Below the pieces are notes generated by a model. It was not told the DNA's origin. It saw only the letters and a list, made by a program, of their open reading frames with translations, and did not search any database. Shown in pieces: positions 50,808 through 60,295 of a DNA stretch of 64,000 nt (the first letter of the stretch is position 1; each line of letters starts with the position of its first letter). Location: positions 124,001 to 188,000 of the forward strand of contig CAMYJW010000010.1 of the NCBI GenBank assembly GCA_947258815.1. Direction: 5' to 3'. This DNA comes from an uncultured Sphingomonadaceae bacterium. GTDB taxonomy: Bacteria; Pseudomonadota; Alphaproteobacteria; Sphingomonadales; Sphingomonadaceae. The translations under genes and the position numbers were made by a program.

Positions 50808-53186
50808 TCAGAAGTCCGCTGTCAGCGTGAACACTGCCGTGCGCGGCGCGCCGATCCATGCGCCGCCGCCCGAGATGCCGCCAAGGTAATCCTCGTCCAG
50901 CGCATTGTTGACAACCAGGCTGAGATCGACCCCTTTGAGCACATCGCTGAGCGCTTCGCCGCGCACGCCGATATAGGCATCCACCATGAAGTATTTGTCG
51001 GCAAGGAAGGTGTTGGCAACATCGACCCAGCGTTCGCCGGTATATTTGCCGCTTACACCTGCGCGGAACGGTCCGTCTGCCCAGTCCGCGGAAAGCGCGA
51101 ACATGTTTTCGGCAATGCCCGTCACACGATTGCCCGGCGTGATGCCAACCGCCGCATCGACCAGCGGATCGCCGGTGCCTTTATATTTGGCATCAACGAA
51201 CGTGTATGATCCGAACAGGGTCAGCGTGGGCAGGACTTTGGCATTGATCAGAAATTCGAACCCTTCGGAATCGATTCCGCCAGCGTTGAAATAAGTGCCG
51301 TTGGTGCCGATCAGATAGTTCGGTCCTGCCGTGGTGTTGGCCGAAAGGAAAATGATCCGGTTATCGAACTTTGAGTTGAAATAGGCGGCGGAAGCCTGAA
51401 TCGGACCGTTATTATAGCGCACGCCCGCTTCCCAGTTTTCGGCCGTTTCCGGTTCGAGCGAGGAAATGTCGGCATCGGGGCGTTCGAGGATCAGGTCGCC
51501 CAGCGCCTTGTAGTTTTCGGCATAGCCCGCGTAAATGTTAAGCTCGGGCATCGGCTCTATCTGAATGCCGCCGGAAAACAGCACATCGGATTTTGAATCG
51601 ATGCTGGCCGAAGGCTCCACGCCAAACACGTCCTTGCGATCGACATCGTTATGAAACTGCTTGATTCCCAGCGTCGCGGTGACAGGCCCGAAGCGGATCT
51701 GGTCTTCGAGATACCACTTGAAGGTGCTTTGCGGATATTCGCGATCATACTGGCGCCAGTAGGCCGGGTTTTCATAGCCCGGGCCGATCCGCGTATCGAC
51801 AACCTGATGCCAGTCGCGGTGTTCCTTGCGCTCGCCATCTTCATACCACAGACCGCCGCGAAGCAGATTTTCAATCGCGCCGAACTGTGCTTCCCATGAA
51901 GCATCGGCAGTGAAGCCATAGCGGTCTTTCTTGTAATGCGTGTGGCGATAGGATTGCGCGCCGACCGCGCCTGCCTGATAGCAGGCCGGATCGTATTCCG
52001 GGCCGGCGCCGCCATATGGGAAGGTGATCGTTGAAACACAGCCGGCCGCCGGACTGAGCGCGGCGAAGTTGCCATCGACGAAATAGATCCGGCCCAGCGG
52101 CGCACCGCCCAGCACGGTGGAATTGCTGGTAAATTCGCTTTCCGGGTTGCCTGCGCCGTCCGCCGTTACGTCCACGATATAGGGCGGCACCCAGTCACCC
52201 CGGCCAGAGTTATGGTGATAATATCCGGCCACGCTAAGGCCGATGCTTTCGCCAAACTCGGCGTCGGCTTTCAGGTATGCAAAGGCGTTTTCGCGCAAGG
52301 TGGACCATGCGCGGCGATAGAGTTGATCGATATAGGGAATCTGCGTCCATTCGCCGGTAAGCTGGTCCGAATTGGGGTTCGTTTCAAAATCGGCAAGGCT
52401 GAACAGGCGCTGGTAGTTATCTTCGTGCGTGTCGTCATAGCTGACATACCCGGTGATTTTCACCGGGCCGCCGGTAACGAACTTGGCGGCAATGTGATCG
52501 CGCTCGTTCTGGGCGGTGCGCGTAACATGGTCGGTCGCTTCCTGATGCGACGCTGAAATCAATGCGCGCACGCCCCCGCCGAACAGTTCGCCGGTATCAT
52601 AGCGGACATAAAAGCGCTGCGCATCGAACTCGCCAAGCGAGACGGAGAAGCGCAGGCGGCGTTCTTCAAGCGGATCCGATGTGGTGAAATCAATCGTGCC
52701 GCCCAGCGCCTCGTTTGAACGTGAGGCGATATCGGCGGTACCTTGCGAAACGCGAACCGTGCCGATGTTCATCGTATCGATAAACCGGTTGGCTTTTGAG
52801 CCGCCGCCATAGTTCGAACCGCCGTTGGGCAGGCCGTCTATGGTGATCCCAACCTGCTGTTCGCCCAGATTGGTCTGGAACCCGCGCAACGCGACACCGG
52901 TTGACCAGTCGTCAAAACCGAAGGTGTCGCCTTCCTGCACGTTCACCCCCGGCAGATTGTCGATCAACGCCAGCGGTGACGTGATCGGGGTTTGCTGTTC
53001 GATCATCACCGGGGTGGTGGCATTGTTGTTGAACGTTGTGCGCGCGCCGGTGACGATGATGATGGCCTCGTCGCTTTCAAGATATGCATCGCCGGCGGCT
53101 TCATCTGCCAGAGCAGGCATGGACAGCGCCATTGCAAACGCGCTGACGCACAGAACGGACGATTTTTTCAAAGCAGTAGGTGTCAT
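50808..53186 (-). CDS. TonB-dependent receptor of the phosphate group
   Basis: 792-residue outer-membrane receptor. A signal peptide (ALSMPALADE) is followed by the TonB-box-like EAIIIVTGA, a plug with LPGVNVQEGDTFGFDDWSTGVALRG, and a barrel ending in a C-terminal Phe (TLTADF). Two Cys in the extracellular loop region (AGCVSTITF...DPACYQ) could form a disulfide. The neighbours PhoD and a PhoX-type fusion suggest uptake of an organophosphate or its product. The start at 53186 has GGGGGA upstream. A Pho-box-like motif lies 63 bp before it. Confidence 0.9.
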   Translation of the reverse strand: MTPTALKKSSVLCVSAFAMALSMPALADEAAGDAYLESDEAIIIVTGARTTFNNNATTPVMIEQQTPITSPLALIDNLPGVNVQEGDTFGFDDWSTGVALRGFQTNLGEQQVGITIDGLPNGGSNYGGGSKANRFIDTMNIGTVRVSQGTADIASRSNEALGGTIDFTTSDPLEERRLRFSVSLGEFDAQRFYVRYDTGELFGGGVRALISASHQEATDHVTRTAQNERDHIAAKFVTGGPVKITGYVSYDDTHEDNYQRLFSLADFETNPNSDQLTGEWTQIPYIDQLYRRAWSTLRENAFAYLKADAEFGESIGLSVAGYYHHNSGRGDWVPPYIVDVTADGAGNPESEFTSNSTVLGGAPLGRIYFVDGNFAALSPAAGCVSTITFPYGGAGPEYDPACYQAGAVGAQSYRHTHYKKDRYGFTADASWEAQFGAIENLLRGGLWYEDGERKEHRDWHQVVDTRIGPGYENPAYWRQYDREYPQSTFKWYLEDQIRFGPVTATLGIKQFHNDVDRKDVFGVEPSASIDSKSDVLFSGGIQIEPMPELNIYAGYAENYKALGDLILERPDADISSLEPETAENWEAGVRYNNGPIQASAAYFNSKFDNRIIFLSANTTAGPNYLIGTNGTYFNAGGIDSEGFEFLINAKVLPTLTLFGSYTFVDAKYKGTGDPLVDAAVGITPGNRVTGIAENMFALSADWADGPFRAGVSGKYTGERWVDVANTFLADKYFMVDAYIGVRGEALSDVLKGVDLSLVVNNALDEDYLGGISGGGAWIGAPRTAVFTLTADF

Positions 53187-53248
53187 GATGATTCCCCCAT
53201 GATGCAGTTGTTGCGCCGCAACATCTGGCGAAGAAATCTGAAAGCTGA

Positions 53249-53268
53249 GCGTCATTTCAGTGACAGAA
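53249..53268 (-). promoter_or_regulatory. Candidate PhoB box upstream of the TonB receptor
   Basis: The minus strand reads TTCTGTCACTGAAATGACGC. CTGTCAC is a good Pho half-site, and a CTTTCAG lies exactly two 11-bp steps further on (complement of 53238-53244). Seventeen of 20 positions are shared with the site at 57822-57841 in front of the PhoX-type gene. Located 63 bp upstream of the ATG. Confidence 0.5.
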
Positions 53269-53440
53269 CACCTTCACTTTCGTGAATGTTTGGGAACTTT
53301 TTGCGACTGCGAAATGACGGCGATGTCAGCGTTTGCGCTGAATGGTGCGCATGCCTGCCGGGCAGCGCCTGCCCGCCAATCGAAAACGGCCGGCGCACTG
53401 CGCCGACCGTTCCCTGCCGTTCGACTGGTCGCGCCGAAAA

Positions 53441-56400
53441 TCAGCCGAAATTCTGCACGGCCGCGATATCCAGTCCGATCTGCGTCTCGTCATACAGGAA
53501 TACCAGCTGGCCGCCTTCCTTGAGGTCGCCATCGGTGATGCGCGCAGCCTCTCCGTGGACGACGAAGCGATCCTGATCGTCGATGCCGTGCGCCTGCACG
53601 TTGGCGATAAACAGCGTGCCCGGGTCTTCTCCAAACAGGGTTGAGACATCGAGAATGCCGGAGCTTTCCCAATCGCCAATATCCTCCGGGTCCTCGTCGG
53701 TCTGGCCGTTCGGAACGGCGGAGCGATCGATGTTGGCGATGCGCACCGGCGCGCCGCCCACAACGCCCGGATCGATGCGCACGATGCCCGCTTCGTTGGG
53801 GTTGACCGCGCCTTCGCCGAAGATGCCATCGACTGCGCGATCTTCCTGAACATAGATCAGGCCATCGTCGGCCCAGTCAAGATTATCGGGCGAACGCAGC
53901 GTTTGCGCAGCATCCGCATCGCCGTCATACAGGATTTCAAGGCTACCGGACGCACCGTTGAAGATATTGGTATCCGGTTCGCCGGGAAGGCCGGGGGCAA
54001 GCGTGAAATCGAAAGCCACGTCCATCGTATAAAGTTCGCCGACCAGATCCGCGCCGTTGAAATCGTTCTGGCGCCCGGTGGACGCAAGCACGAATTCAGA
54101 GCCATCGTTCGGGTTGGTGGCAACGTCTTCAGGGCGTGAGAACTGGAAGGCACCCTGCGCTTCGGCCTGTTCCCAAAGGTTTCGCTGGGTTGGATAGCCG
54201 AACTGGTCAAACCCGGTCGAGCCGTCGGCCGATGCCATCGCCAGGTTCGGGCTGTTGTCTACCTGAACCCAGCTGCCCGGCTGGCTGCTGCCAACGCCGG
54301 TAAAACTCTCGGGATCGATCATTGCCGCGTCGTCGGGAACCCAGACGTAAAGGTCGCCGCCCTCCAGCCCGTTCCGGGCCAGGAAACTGGCATCCTCGGC
54401 AACGCTCTTCTCGCCGATATACATATACAGCGGGGCCGCTTCATCAACGCCATCATCGTCAACATCGAAGGGCGAAGTATCGTCCGAAAGGATGAAGGCG
54501 ACATGCGTGGTCGTGCCCGTATCCAGCTGGGTCACGTTTTCCCACGCGCCGCGGCCGAACGCGGGCAGCGCCCAGAGCTCTCCGGTTTCCACATCAAGCG
54601 CCCATTCAGCACCGCCAACCGCGTTGAAGCCGCCGCCGTCTTCCTCGCCCGAGAAGTAAATCGTATCGGCAATGCCGCGCCCGGCGCCAAACGTATCGCC
54701 TTCGAACAGGATTGAAGAGCACAGCCGCGACAGACCGCCAAAGCCGGGAAGGCTGAGGAAGCCGGTGTCGGTTACCTCGTTGCCGTTGGCATCGTAGATC
54801 GTGTCATAGGCCAGTCCGCTGTCAACGATCTGCTTCGTCGACTTGTCGATATCGAAATAGCTGATCCGCGATCCGGTCAGTTCGGTGCCGTTTTCCAGTT
54901 CATAGGCATAACCATCGAAGTTCAGGAGCTCGTGGTTGGCATAGACGCGAACCGTGTTTGCATCCAGTTCCATCGCACCCAGGCCGTCTATCACACCCGG
55001 AGGCGTGTAGCCGTTGCCGAATGTTTCGCCGACCGTGAAAATCGCTTCCGCTGCAAAGCCGTTCTCGCCCAGAAGCATGCTTGCCGGTGCGGCAGGGCCG
55101 GGTTCGTCAATCTGCAAGGCCGTCAGCGTCTCGGACTCTTCGTTCGACACGATCAGAACCGGCTTGCCACCCGGACTGTCCGCCGCGCTCACATAAAGAA
55201 CGCCTTCAGGGCTGATATCGTCGATGCCGCGCACATACTGAACGAACTGGACTTCTCCGGGATCGGTCACATCGTAAACCATGATGCCGCCGCCGCCGCG
55301 CTCCAGCGTCACAAATGCCAGCACGGAATCGCCGAATACGCCGGTGGTTATCCCTTCCGGCTCCGGCCCCTTGTTGTCCGATCGGCCATCGTCGAACTGC
55401 CCGGTGTTCGTATCTTCATCATATAGCCCGCCCAGTGCGACGAACTGTTCGATGTGCGAGCCGCTGTCGAAGACAATCGTGCCTTCGGAATTGAGGATCG
55501 AGAACGAACGTCCGCCGTAAACCAGGATCTGATCGCTGTCGCCATCGCCATCCGTATCGCCATTGAGGCCGGGCTGGGTGGTAACGCCGATACGGCCCAG
55601 CGCCTCGTCTTCCTGCAGGGCCGCGGCATTGGGAAAGACCGTTGGATCGAGAACCAGATCGTCACCCCGGCCATTGGGGTCAGGCTCGATGAAATCCTCG
55701 CGATCGTCGCCTTCGTTGGCGATCACATAATACGTCTCGCCATTGTCTGCGCTATAAGAAGCGATCGCATCGGGCATGAACTGGCCGAAAACGTTGGCAT
55801 ACCCGGTATCCTGCCCCAGATTGATCCCGCCGTCGCGATCGCTGAGATCGAACAGAAGGCCGTCAAAGCTTTTGAGGCCAAGCGCCTGAATATCGATGAT
55901 CGTTGCCGATGCAATGTCGAGCACCGCCACCGCATTGGCTTCCTGCAAGGTGATCAGCGCCGTCATCCCATCAGGTGAAACCGCGATATATTCAGGCTCC
56001 AGATCCTGCGCGACGGTGAGGTCTTCAAATCCCTCAAGTCCGGCGAACAGCCGCACGCCTTCGGCGCGGAGCGCATCGATCTGGGAATTGAAGGCATCGA
56101 AACCGGCGGTGGACACCGTCGCTCCGGCGAGGCCGCCCGATATGTCGATCACACTTACCGAGCCGACCGGATTGATCTGAACTGCTTCGCTGTCTTCGCT
56201 CGCTTCGCCTTCATTGGCAACCAGCACGGTGTTTCCATCGGGCGTGAACGTCACCATATCGGGCAAGGCGCCCACATCGACATCGCCAAGGATCGCGGCC
56301 TCGCCGATCGGTCCATCCGCATCGAGGAAATAGACTTTGCCCGGATCGGTCGCCGGATCGGCGGCCACGGCCACCGCGACGATACCGTTGGATACCGCGA

Positions 56401-57733
56401 CACTGTTGATATTGTTGGTGCCAACCGCGATCGTGCCAAGCAACTCCAATGAAAGGTCCGCATTCATCTGGACCACCTGAATACCATTCGATCCGGTCAC
56501 GAATATGCGATCGCTTTGCGGATCGAACGCGCTGATTTCCGCGCCATCAAGGGCGATCCCGGTCGAACGATCAAATTCGATTGCGCCGTTCTGCATCACA
56601 TCGAGCCGGTTGGTGACGGCCACATCGTCAAACGCGGGGACAGGCTCGCCAGCAGCGCCAGTCAATCCGCTGCCAAGGAACGACACCGAAACCGCGCCGG
56701 TTTCGGCAAGCGGCGCATCGAGATGCAGCACCACGCGGTTGCCCGTCACTTCAACCGCGCTGACCGCGCGGTCACCGCTCTGATCGACCTGAAAGTTAAC
56801 CACCGCCGGAGCAATCTCGGGCGTATCGAGCGGTCCGTCGAAATAGAGCGTCAGCACATCGCCCGCGCCATCGATGGACGCGTTCAGCAGGCCGACCGGT
56901 TCGATAACCGAGATGGCGAGGCCGCCTGAAGCCCCGCTAGTGTTCCCTGCCGCGTCGGTCGCGGTAGCAGTCAGCGTGTGATCCCCCACACCAAGATCGA
57001 CATCAATGCTGAAGGCGCCGTTTGCATCCGCCGTGACCGTGCCAAGACTGGCAGCGCCATCGAACAGTTCAACGCTCGAATCCGCTTCGGCCGAGCCGCT
57101 GATCGTCAGCCCGCTCGAAACCGAAGTGACGTTGTCGTCGTTCAAAGCGCCATCATCATCCTCGGCCGCAAGATCAAGGCCGGTCGGCGCATCGGGGGCA
57201 AGCGTGTCCGAAGGATCGCCGTTGTCGCCGTCGTTGTCTTCGTTGTCGTCATCATCCGAGAGCACAACGATCGCACCGGCCAGCACTGCCAGTCCTAGCG
57301 CGCCGTATAACAGCAGGCTTGACCCGCCCTCGCCGTAGTTTGCGCTCTGCCATTCAAGATCGCCCGATGCGGCATCCAGTGACGCAAGATCGGCAAGAAC
57401 CAGGTCCATTGCCTCTCCCATGCCGCCCATGCTGCTACCCGTTTGCGCGGACATCGCGGCAAGCGCGATCTGAGCGGCAGGCCAGCTTGATGCCGTTTCA
57501 ACTTCGATCCCGGCGACGGTTTCTTCAGCGGCAATCGCAACATCGGCGTCATCGCTCTGGCGCTGTCTGTCATCGTCGCGGCTGGCCTGCACCGGCACCG
57601 GGCGGCCAGTGGCCTGATCGACAACCTCAACAGTCGCGCCAGCGGGCACCTTGAGCTTCGCCGGAACCTGCGAAAGGGTTTGCGTAATCACTTTGCTGCC
57701 ATCGGCTGAGACGATACGAACGATAAAGGCCAT
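53441..57733 (-). CDS. 1430-residue surface/secreted fusion: prefix, TM, Ig, choice-of-anchor-I-like and PhoX-like domains
   Basis: Domains in order: a small beta prefix (1-50, like the start of BapA-type secreted adhesins), a linker, one hydrophobic segment (about 139-159), an Asp-rich stretch, a bacterial Ig-like domain (about 190-290), a beta-propeller region of the choice-of-anchor I type (about 390-860), and a PhoX/DUF839-like phosphatase domain (about 880-1430). The last starts at GYTPPGVIDGLGAMELD...NHELL and contains SRLCSSI-like and SPDNLDW segments. Acidic, Ca-rich-type composition. Likely an extracellular phosphatase. GGGGAG precedes the ATG at 57733. No Sec signal peptide; type I export is possible but no RTX repeats are seen. 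Confidence 0.8.
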   Translation of the reverse strand: MAFIVRIVSADGSKVITQTLSQVPAKLKVPAGATVEVVDQATGRPVPVQASRDDDRQRQSDDADVAIAAEETVAGIEVETASSWPAAQIALAAMSAQTGSSMGGMGEAMDLVLADLASLDAASGDLEWQSANYGEGGSSLLLYGALGLAVLAGAIVVLSDDDDNEDNDGDNGDPSDTLAPDAPTGLDLAAEDDDGALNDDNVTSVSSGLTISGSAEADSSVELFDGAASLGTVTADANGAFSIDVDLGVGDHTLTATATDAAGNTSGASGGLAISVIEPVGLLNASIDGAGDVLTLYFDGPLDTPEIAPAVVNFQVDQSGDRAVSAVEVTGNRVVLHLDAPLAETGAVSVSFLGSGLTGAAGEPVPAFDDVAVTNRLDVMQNGAIEFDRSTGIALDGAEISAFDPQSDRIFVTGSNGIQVVQMNADLSLELLGTIAVGTNNINSVAVSNGIVAVAVAADPATDPGKVYFLDADGPIGEAAILGDVDVGALPDMVTFTPDGNTVLVANEGEASEDSEAVQINPVGSVSVIDISGGLAGATVSTAGFDAFNSQIDALRAEGVRLFAGLEGFEDLTVAQDLEPEYIAVSPDGMTALITLQEANAVAVLDIASATIIDIQALGLKSFDGLLFDLSDRDGGINLGQDTGYANVFGQFMPDAIASYSADNGETYYVIANEGDDREDFIEPDPNGRGDDLVLDPTVFPNAAALQEDEALGRIGVTTQPGLNGDTDGDGDSDQILVYGGRSFSILNSEGTIVFDSGSHIEQFVALGGLYDEDTNTGQFDDGRSDNKGPEPEGITTGVFGDSVLAFVTLERGGGGIMVYDVTDPGEVQFVQYVRGIDDISPEGVLYVSAADSPGGKPVLIVSNEESETLTALQIDEPGPAAPASMLLGENGFAAEAIFTVGETFGNGYTPPGVIDGLGAMELDANTVRVYANHELLNFDGYAYELENGTELTGSRISYFDIDKSTKQIVDSGLAYDTIYDANGNEVTDTGFLSLPGFGGLSRLCSSILFEGDTFGAGRGIADTIYFSGEEDGGGFNAVGGAEWALDVETGELWALPAFGRGAWENVTQLDTGTTTHVAFILSDDTSPFDVDDDGVDEAAPLYMYIGEKSVAEDASFLARNGLEGGDLYVWVPDDAAMIDPESFTGVGSSQPGSWVQVDNSPNLAMASADGSTGFDQFGYPTQRNLWEQAEAQGAFQFSRPEDVATNPNDGSEFVLASTGRQNDFNGADLVGELYTMDVAFDFTLAPGLPGEPDTNIFNGASGSLEILYDGDADAAQTLRSPDNLDWADDGLIYVQEDRAVDGIFGEGAVNPNEAGIVRIDPGVVGGAPVRIANIDRSAVPNGQTDEDPEDIGDWESSGILDVSTLFGEDPGTLFIANVQAHGIDDQDRFVVHGEAARITDGDLKEGGQLVFLYDETQIGLDIAAVQNFG

Positions 57734-57821
57734 TGAATGCTCCCCAGGGAAAGACACGAACCGGAAACCGAATCCGGCCCGGCGGTTAACGCGAGTCCTG
57801 CGACAGCAAGATTGCAAACCG

Positions 57822-57841
57822 GCGACGTTTCAGGGACAGAA
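57822..57841 (-). promoter_or_regulatory. Candidate PhoB box upstream of the PhoX-type gene
   Basis: The minus strand reads TTCTGTCCCTGAAACGTCGC, 17 of 20 positions identical to the motif before the neighbouring TonB receptor. A CTGTCGC half-site lies three 11-bp steps further upstream. It is 89 bp upstream of the ATG. Sharing between two promoters of the same gene group supports a common regulator. Confidence 0.5.
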
Positions 57842-58001
57842 GTGTTGCATATTTTCTGCCGGAACATGACCAACGGACTTTCAGGCGTCGGCGTGCGCGG
57901 CATTGGGCGGTTGCAGGCAGCCACCTGAGCTTCCAACCGACAGCGGCGCGCATCGGGCTGAGCGAATAAACAGGCGATCGGGCCTTACCCGGCAGGGCCT
58001 G

Positions 58002-59243
58002 TCAGACCTGCATCGGCAAGGAAACAAGCTGGGTTTCAGACAGAGCGCCGTCATAGACCGGCACGAAATCGGGATCGGCCAGATCGATGGCGGGAAACCG
58101 TTCAAACAGCCGCGTCAGCGCCTGGATCATCACCATGCGCGCCAGCCGGTTGCCAAGGCAGAAATGTGCGCCGCCGCCGAACACCGGCACATTTTCAGGG
58201 TGGCGATGAATATCGAACCGGAGCGGATCGGGATACTGCACCGGATCGTAGGACGCCGCCTGATTGCACACGTATATCGGCATTCCCGCTGGCAAGGGCG
58301 TTCCGTCCAGTTCGGTATCGACCATCGCATAGCGCGTGAACAACAGGAAACCCGGCCCATGATAGCGCATGCATTCATCCAGAGCCGCCGGGATCAGCGA
58401 GGGATCGTGTTTGACCTGCACGAACTGATCGGGGTGCTGCGCCAGTGACAGCAGCGCACCGCCGATCGTTGCCGCCGTGCTTTCGATCGCACCCGCGCCG
58501 AACACGAACACCAGTTCGAACAGTTCACGGTCGGACAGTGTGTCGCCATCCTCATTCGACATGACCAGCTTGCTGATAATGTCATCGCCCGGCTGCCCGC
58601 GACGCGTGGCAACGATCCCCTCGATGGTTGCTTCCGCCCTTGCGAACGCATCGGTGTATTCTGGCGGGAACGGATCATCGGGCGAAAGCTTGGATGTCAG
58701 CCGCAGGCACTGGTTCATCGTCACGAAATCGGCGCGTTCCTGCGGTGTGAAGCCGAACATGCCTTCCAGCATGACCAGCGGCATCAGCCAACTGGCGAAC
58801 TGATCCATGGCATCGAATTGCCGACCGTCCGCCACGGCGCGATCGAGTATGCCCTCAACCGTCCGATCGATCACCGAGCCATAACGCGCAAGCGCCGAGG
58901 CGGTGAACGCAGGGTTCACCAGATTGCGAATGCGCGCATGGGCAGCGCCTTCGATCTGGGTTGGCGGCGTAACGTTCATGAACTTGTTGGGCATGAACTT
59001 CTTCATCGCGGCCCCGTCCTGCACCGGCGGCACTGCCGAAAACCGCTTCCTGTCAGTCAGGACAGTGCGCATATCCCCGAACCGCGCGACAACAGCCTGA
59101 GGCGAACCTTTCTGATCGACATAAAACGGCGGATGCTTTGCCCATTCAGACAGGTGCGCGCGAAAATTCTGGCGCACTTCCTCGCTTGCCAGATCGAGAT
59201 CGCGAAACAGATCCGCCGGAAGCTGCACCGCGCCGGTGCTCAT
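58002..59243 (-). CDS. Cytochrome P450
   Basis: 413-residue soluble bacterial P450. The heme-binding loop is FGGGAHFCLGNRLAR with the ligand at about C362. The K-helix ExxR is DECMRY and the I-helix is FGAGAIESTAATIGG, where Glu-Ser replaces the usual acid-Thr pair of oxygen activation. Its start overlaps the stop of the catalytic Rieske half by ATGA, making it the third gene of the oxygenase operon. No dedicated ferredoxin gene is present. The substrate is unknown, probably a hydrophobic ring or terpenoid compound. Confidence 0.94.
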   Translation of the reverse strand: MSTGAVQLPADLFRDLDLASEEVRQNFRAHLSEWAKHPPFYVDQKGSPQAVVARFGDMRTVLTDRKRFSAVPPVQDGAAMKKFMPNKFMNVTPPTQIEGAAHARIRNLVNPAFTASALARYGSVIDRTVEGILDRAVADGRQFDAMDQFASWLMPLVMLEGMFGFTPQERADFVTMNQCLRLTSKLSPDDPFPPEYTDAFARAEATIEGIVATRRGQPGDDIISKLVMSNEDGDTLSDRELFELVFVFGAGAIESTAATIGGALLSLAQHPDQFVQVKHDPSLIPAALDECMRYHGPGFLLFTRYAMVDTELDGTPLPAGMPIYVCNQAASYDPVQYPDPLRFDIHRHPENVPVFGGGAHFCLGNRLARMVMIQALTRLFERFPAIDLADPDFVPVYDGALSETQLVSLPMQV

Positions 59244-60295
59244 CGCCGCGACCCGGAACCGATCCGCTTCACTTTCAGAATCTCGGCAATATCGCTGCCA
59301 TCCTCCGCATCGGAGAGATAGCTGAAATCGCCACGTTTCTGGCGCTCCACCAGTGCATTATAGCGCTTGCGGAATTCAAGGCCCGCAGCATCGAAACGCG
59401 TGCTGAGATCCGCGCCTTCGGGCGCATCGACATAACGCGGGTTCTGCGGCGCCAGCACCGAATTATCCTGCGCGGCCACCATTGCGGCCGTCGCGGGCCA
59501 TTGGCGGCGAAACGCCGGATCGTCGGTCTGCTGCGTTCCGAACGCGAAATTCGCGCGGGTCAGGCGCGAGGATTCAGGCGTGTTCGATTGCATCAGCGGC
59601 ATCGAAGGCGCGTTCGAATAATGGCTGTGCAAAAAACACATGCCGCTGCGGATGAAGATATGGGTGAAAGCGCTCTGATCCTGATACGGCGCTTCCACAC
59701 CCAGAACCTCTCGCTGATAGCGCGAAGTCGGACGCTTGCGCGTGGTGCGGATCATCGTCACCGTTTCGGATGTCGCCATGAACTCCACATCGTCCGACTC
59801 GGCATCTTCGGCATCGCCCGAATAGACATTGTGGATATAATCGATGTGGGTGAGATCGAGGATATTCTCCAGCAACAGTTCATACGTGCAGTCGAAAAAC
59901 GCGGTGCCGGTGGCATATGCGGGTTGCGGCTTGTTGGGATGAAGGAACGGAATATCGGGAATCAACCCCGGATCGGCGTTGTCGCGATCGCCAAACCAGA
60001 CCCAGACATAGCCATAGCGTTCAATAGCCGGGACGCGCTGCGCCGCGCCTGATCCGCTGGCCTGCGCATCGGGCCGGCGATCCTCTGCAAACACGCCGTC
60101 GCTTCCCCGGCGCAGACAAAACGCCTGTCCGTGAACGAAACGAAGCGAATCCCCGGCGCCGATATCCCGGCTGTGCGCAACCGGGAACCACGCGTCGCGC
60201 AGTGCAAACGTGCCGGGGCGCCATGCGGCGGACGCAGTTTGAGCCGCCTCACCCGCAATCGGGCTGCGCGGATCGGAAGATGCCGTTGCGTTCAT
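59240..60295 (-). CDS. Rieske-oxygenase-like catalytic subunit that lacks the Rieske cluster
   Basis: 351 residues of VanA/dicamba-demethylase-like fold. The mononuclear iron site is intact: N144, D147, H150 and H155 (ENILDLTHIDYIH), with the carboxylate ligand near D277 (AAQDNSVLAPQ). Where CxH...CxxH should follow EDR (about residue 73) there is only a short Ala/Gly/Ser linker before the next conserved strand (YGYVWVWFGD). Both cluster loops are therefore missing. The upstream gene supplies exactly the missing part. ATGA overlaps on both sides. It should act only with that partner. Confidence 0.85.
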   Translation of the reverse strand: MNATASSDPRSPIAGEAAQTASAAWRPGTFALRDAWFPVAHSRDIGAGDSLRFVHGQAFCLRRGSDGVFAEDRRPDAQASGSGAAQRVPAIERYGYVWVWFGDRDNADPGLIPDIPFLHPNKPQPAYATGTAFFDCTYELLLENILDLTHIDYIHNVYSGDAEDAESDDVEFMATSETVTMIRTTRKRPTSRYQREVLGVEAPYQDQSAFTHIFIRSGMCFLHSHYSNAPSMPLMQSNTPESSRLTRANFAFGTQQTDDPAFRRQWPATAAMVAAQDNSVLAPQNPRYVDAPEGADLSTRFDAAGLEFRKRYNALVERQKRGDFSYLSDAEDGSDIAEILKVKRIGSGSRR

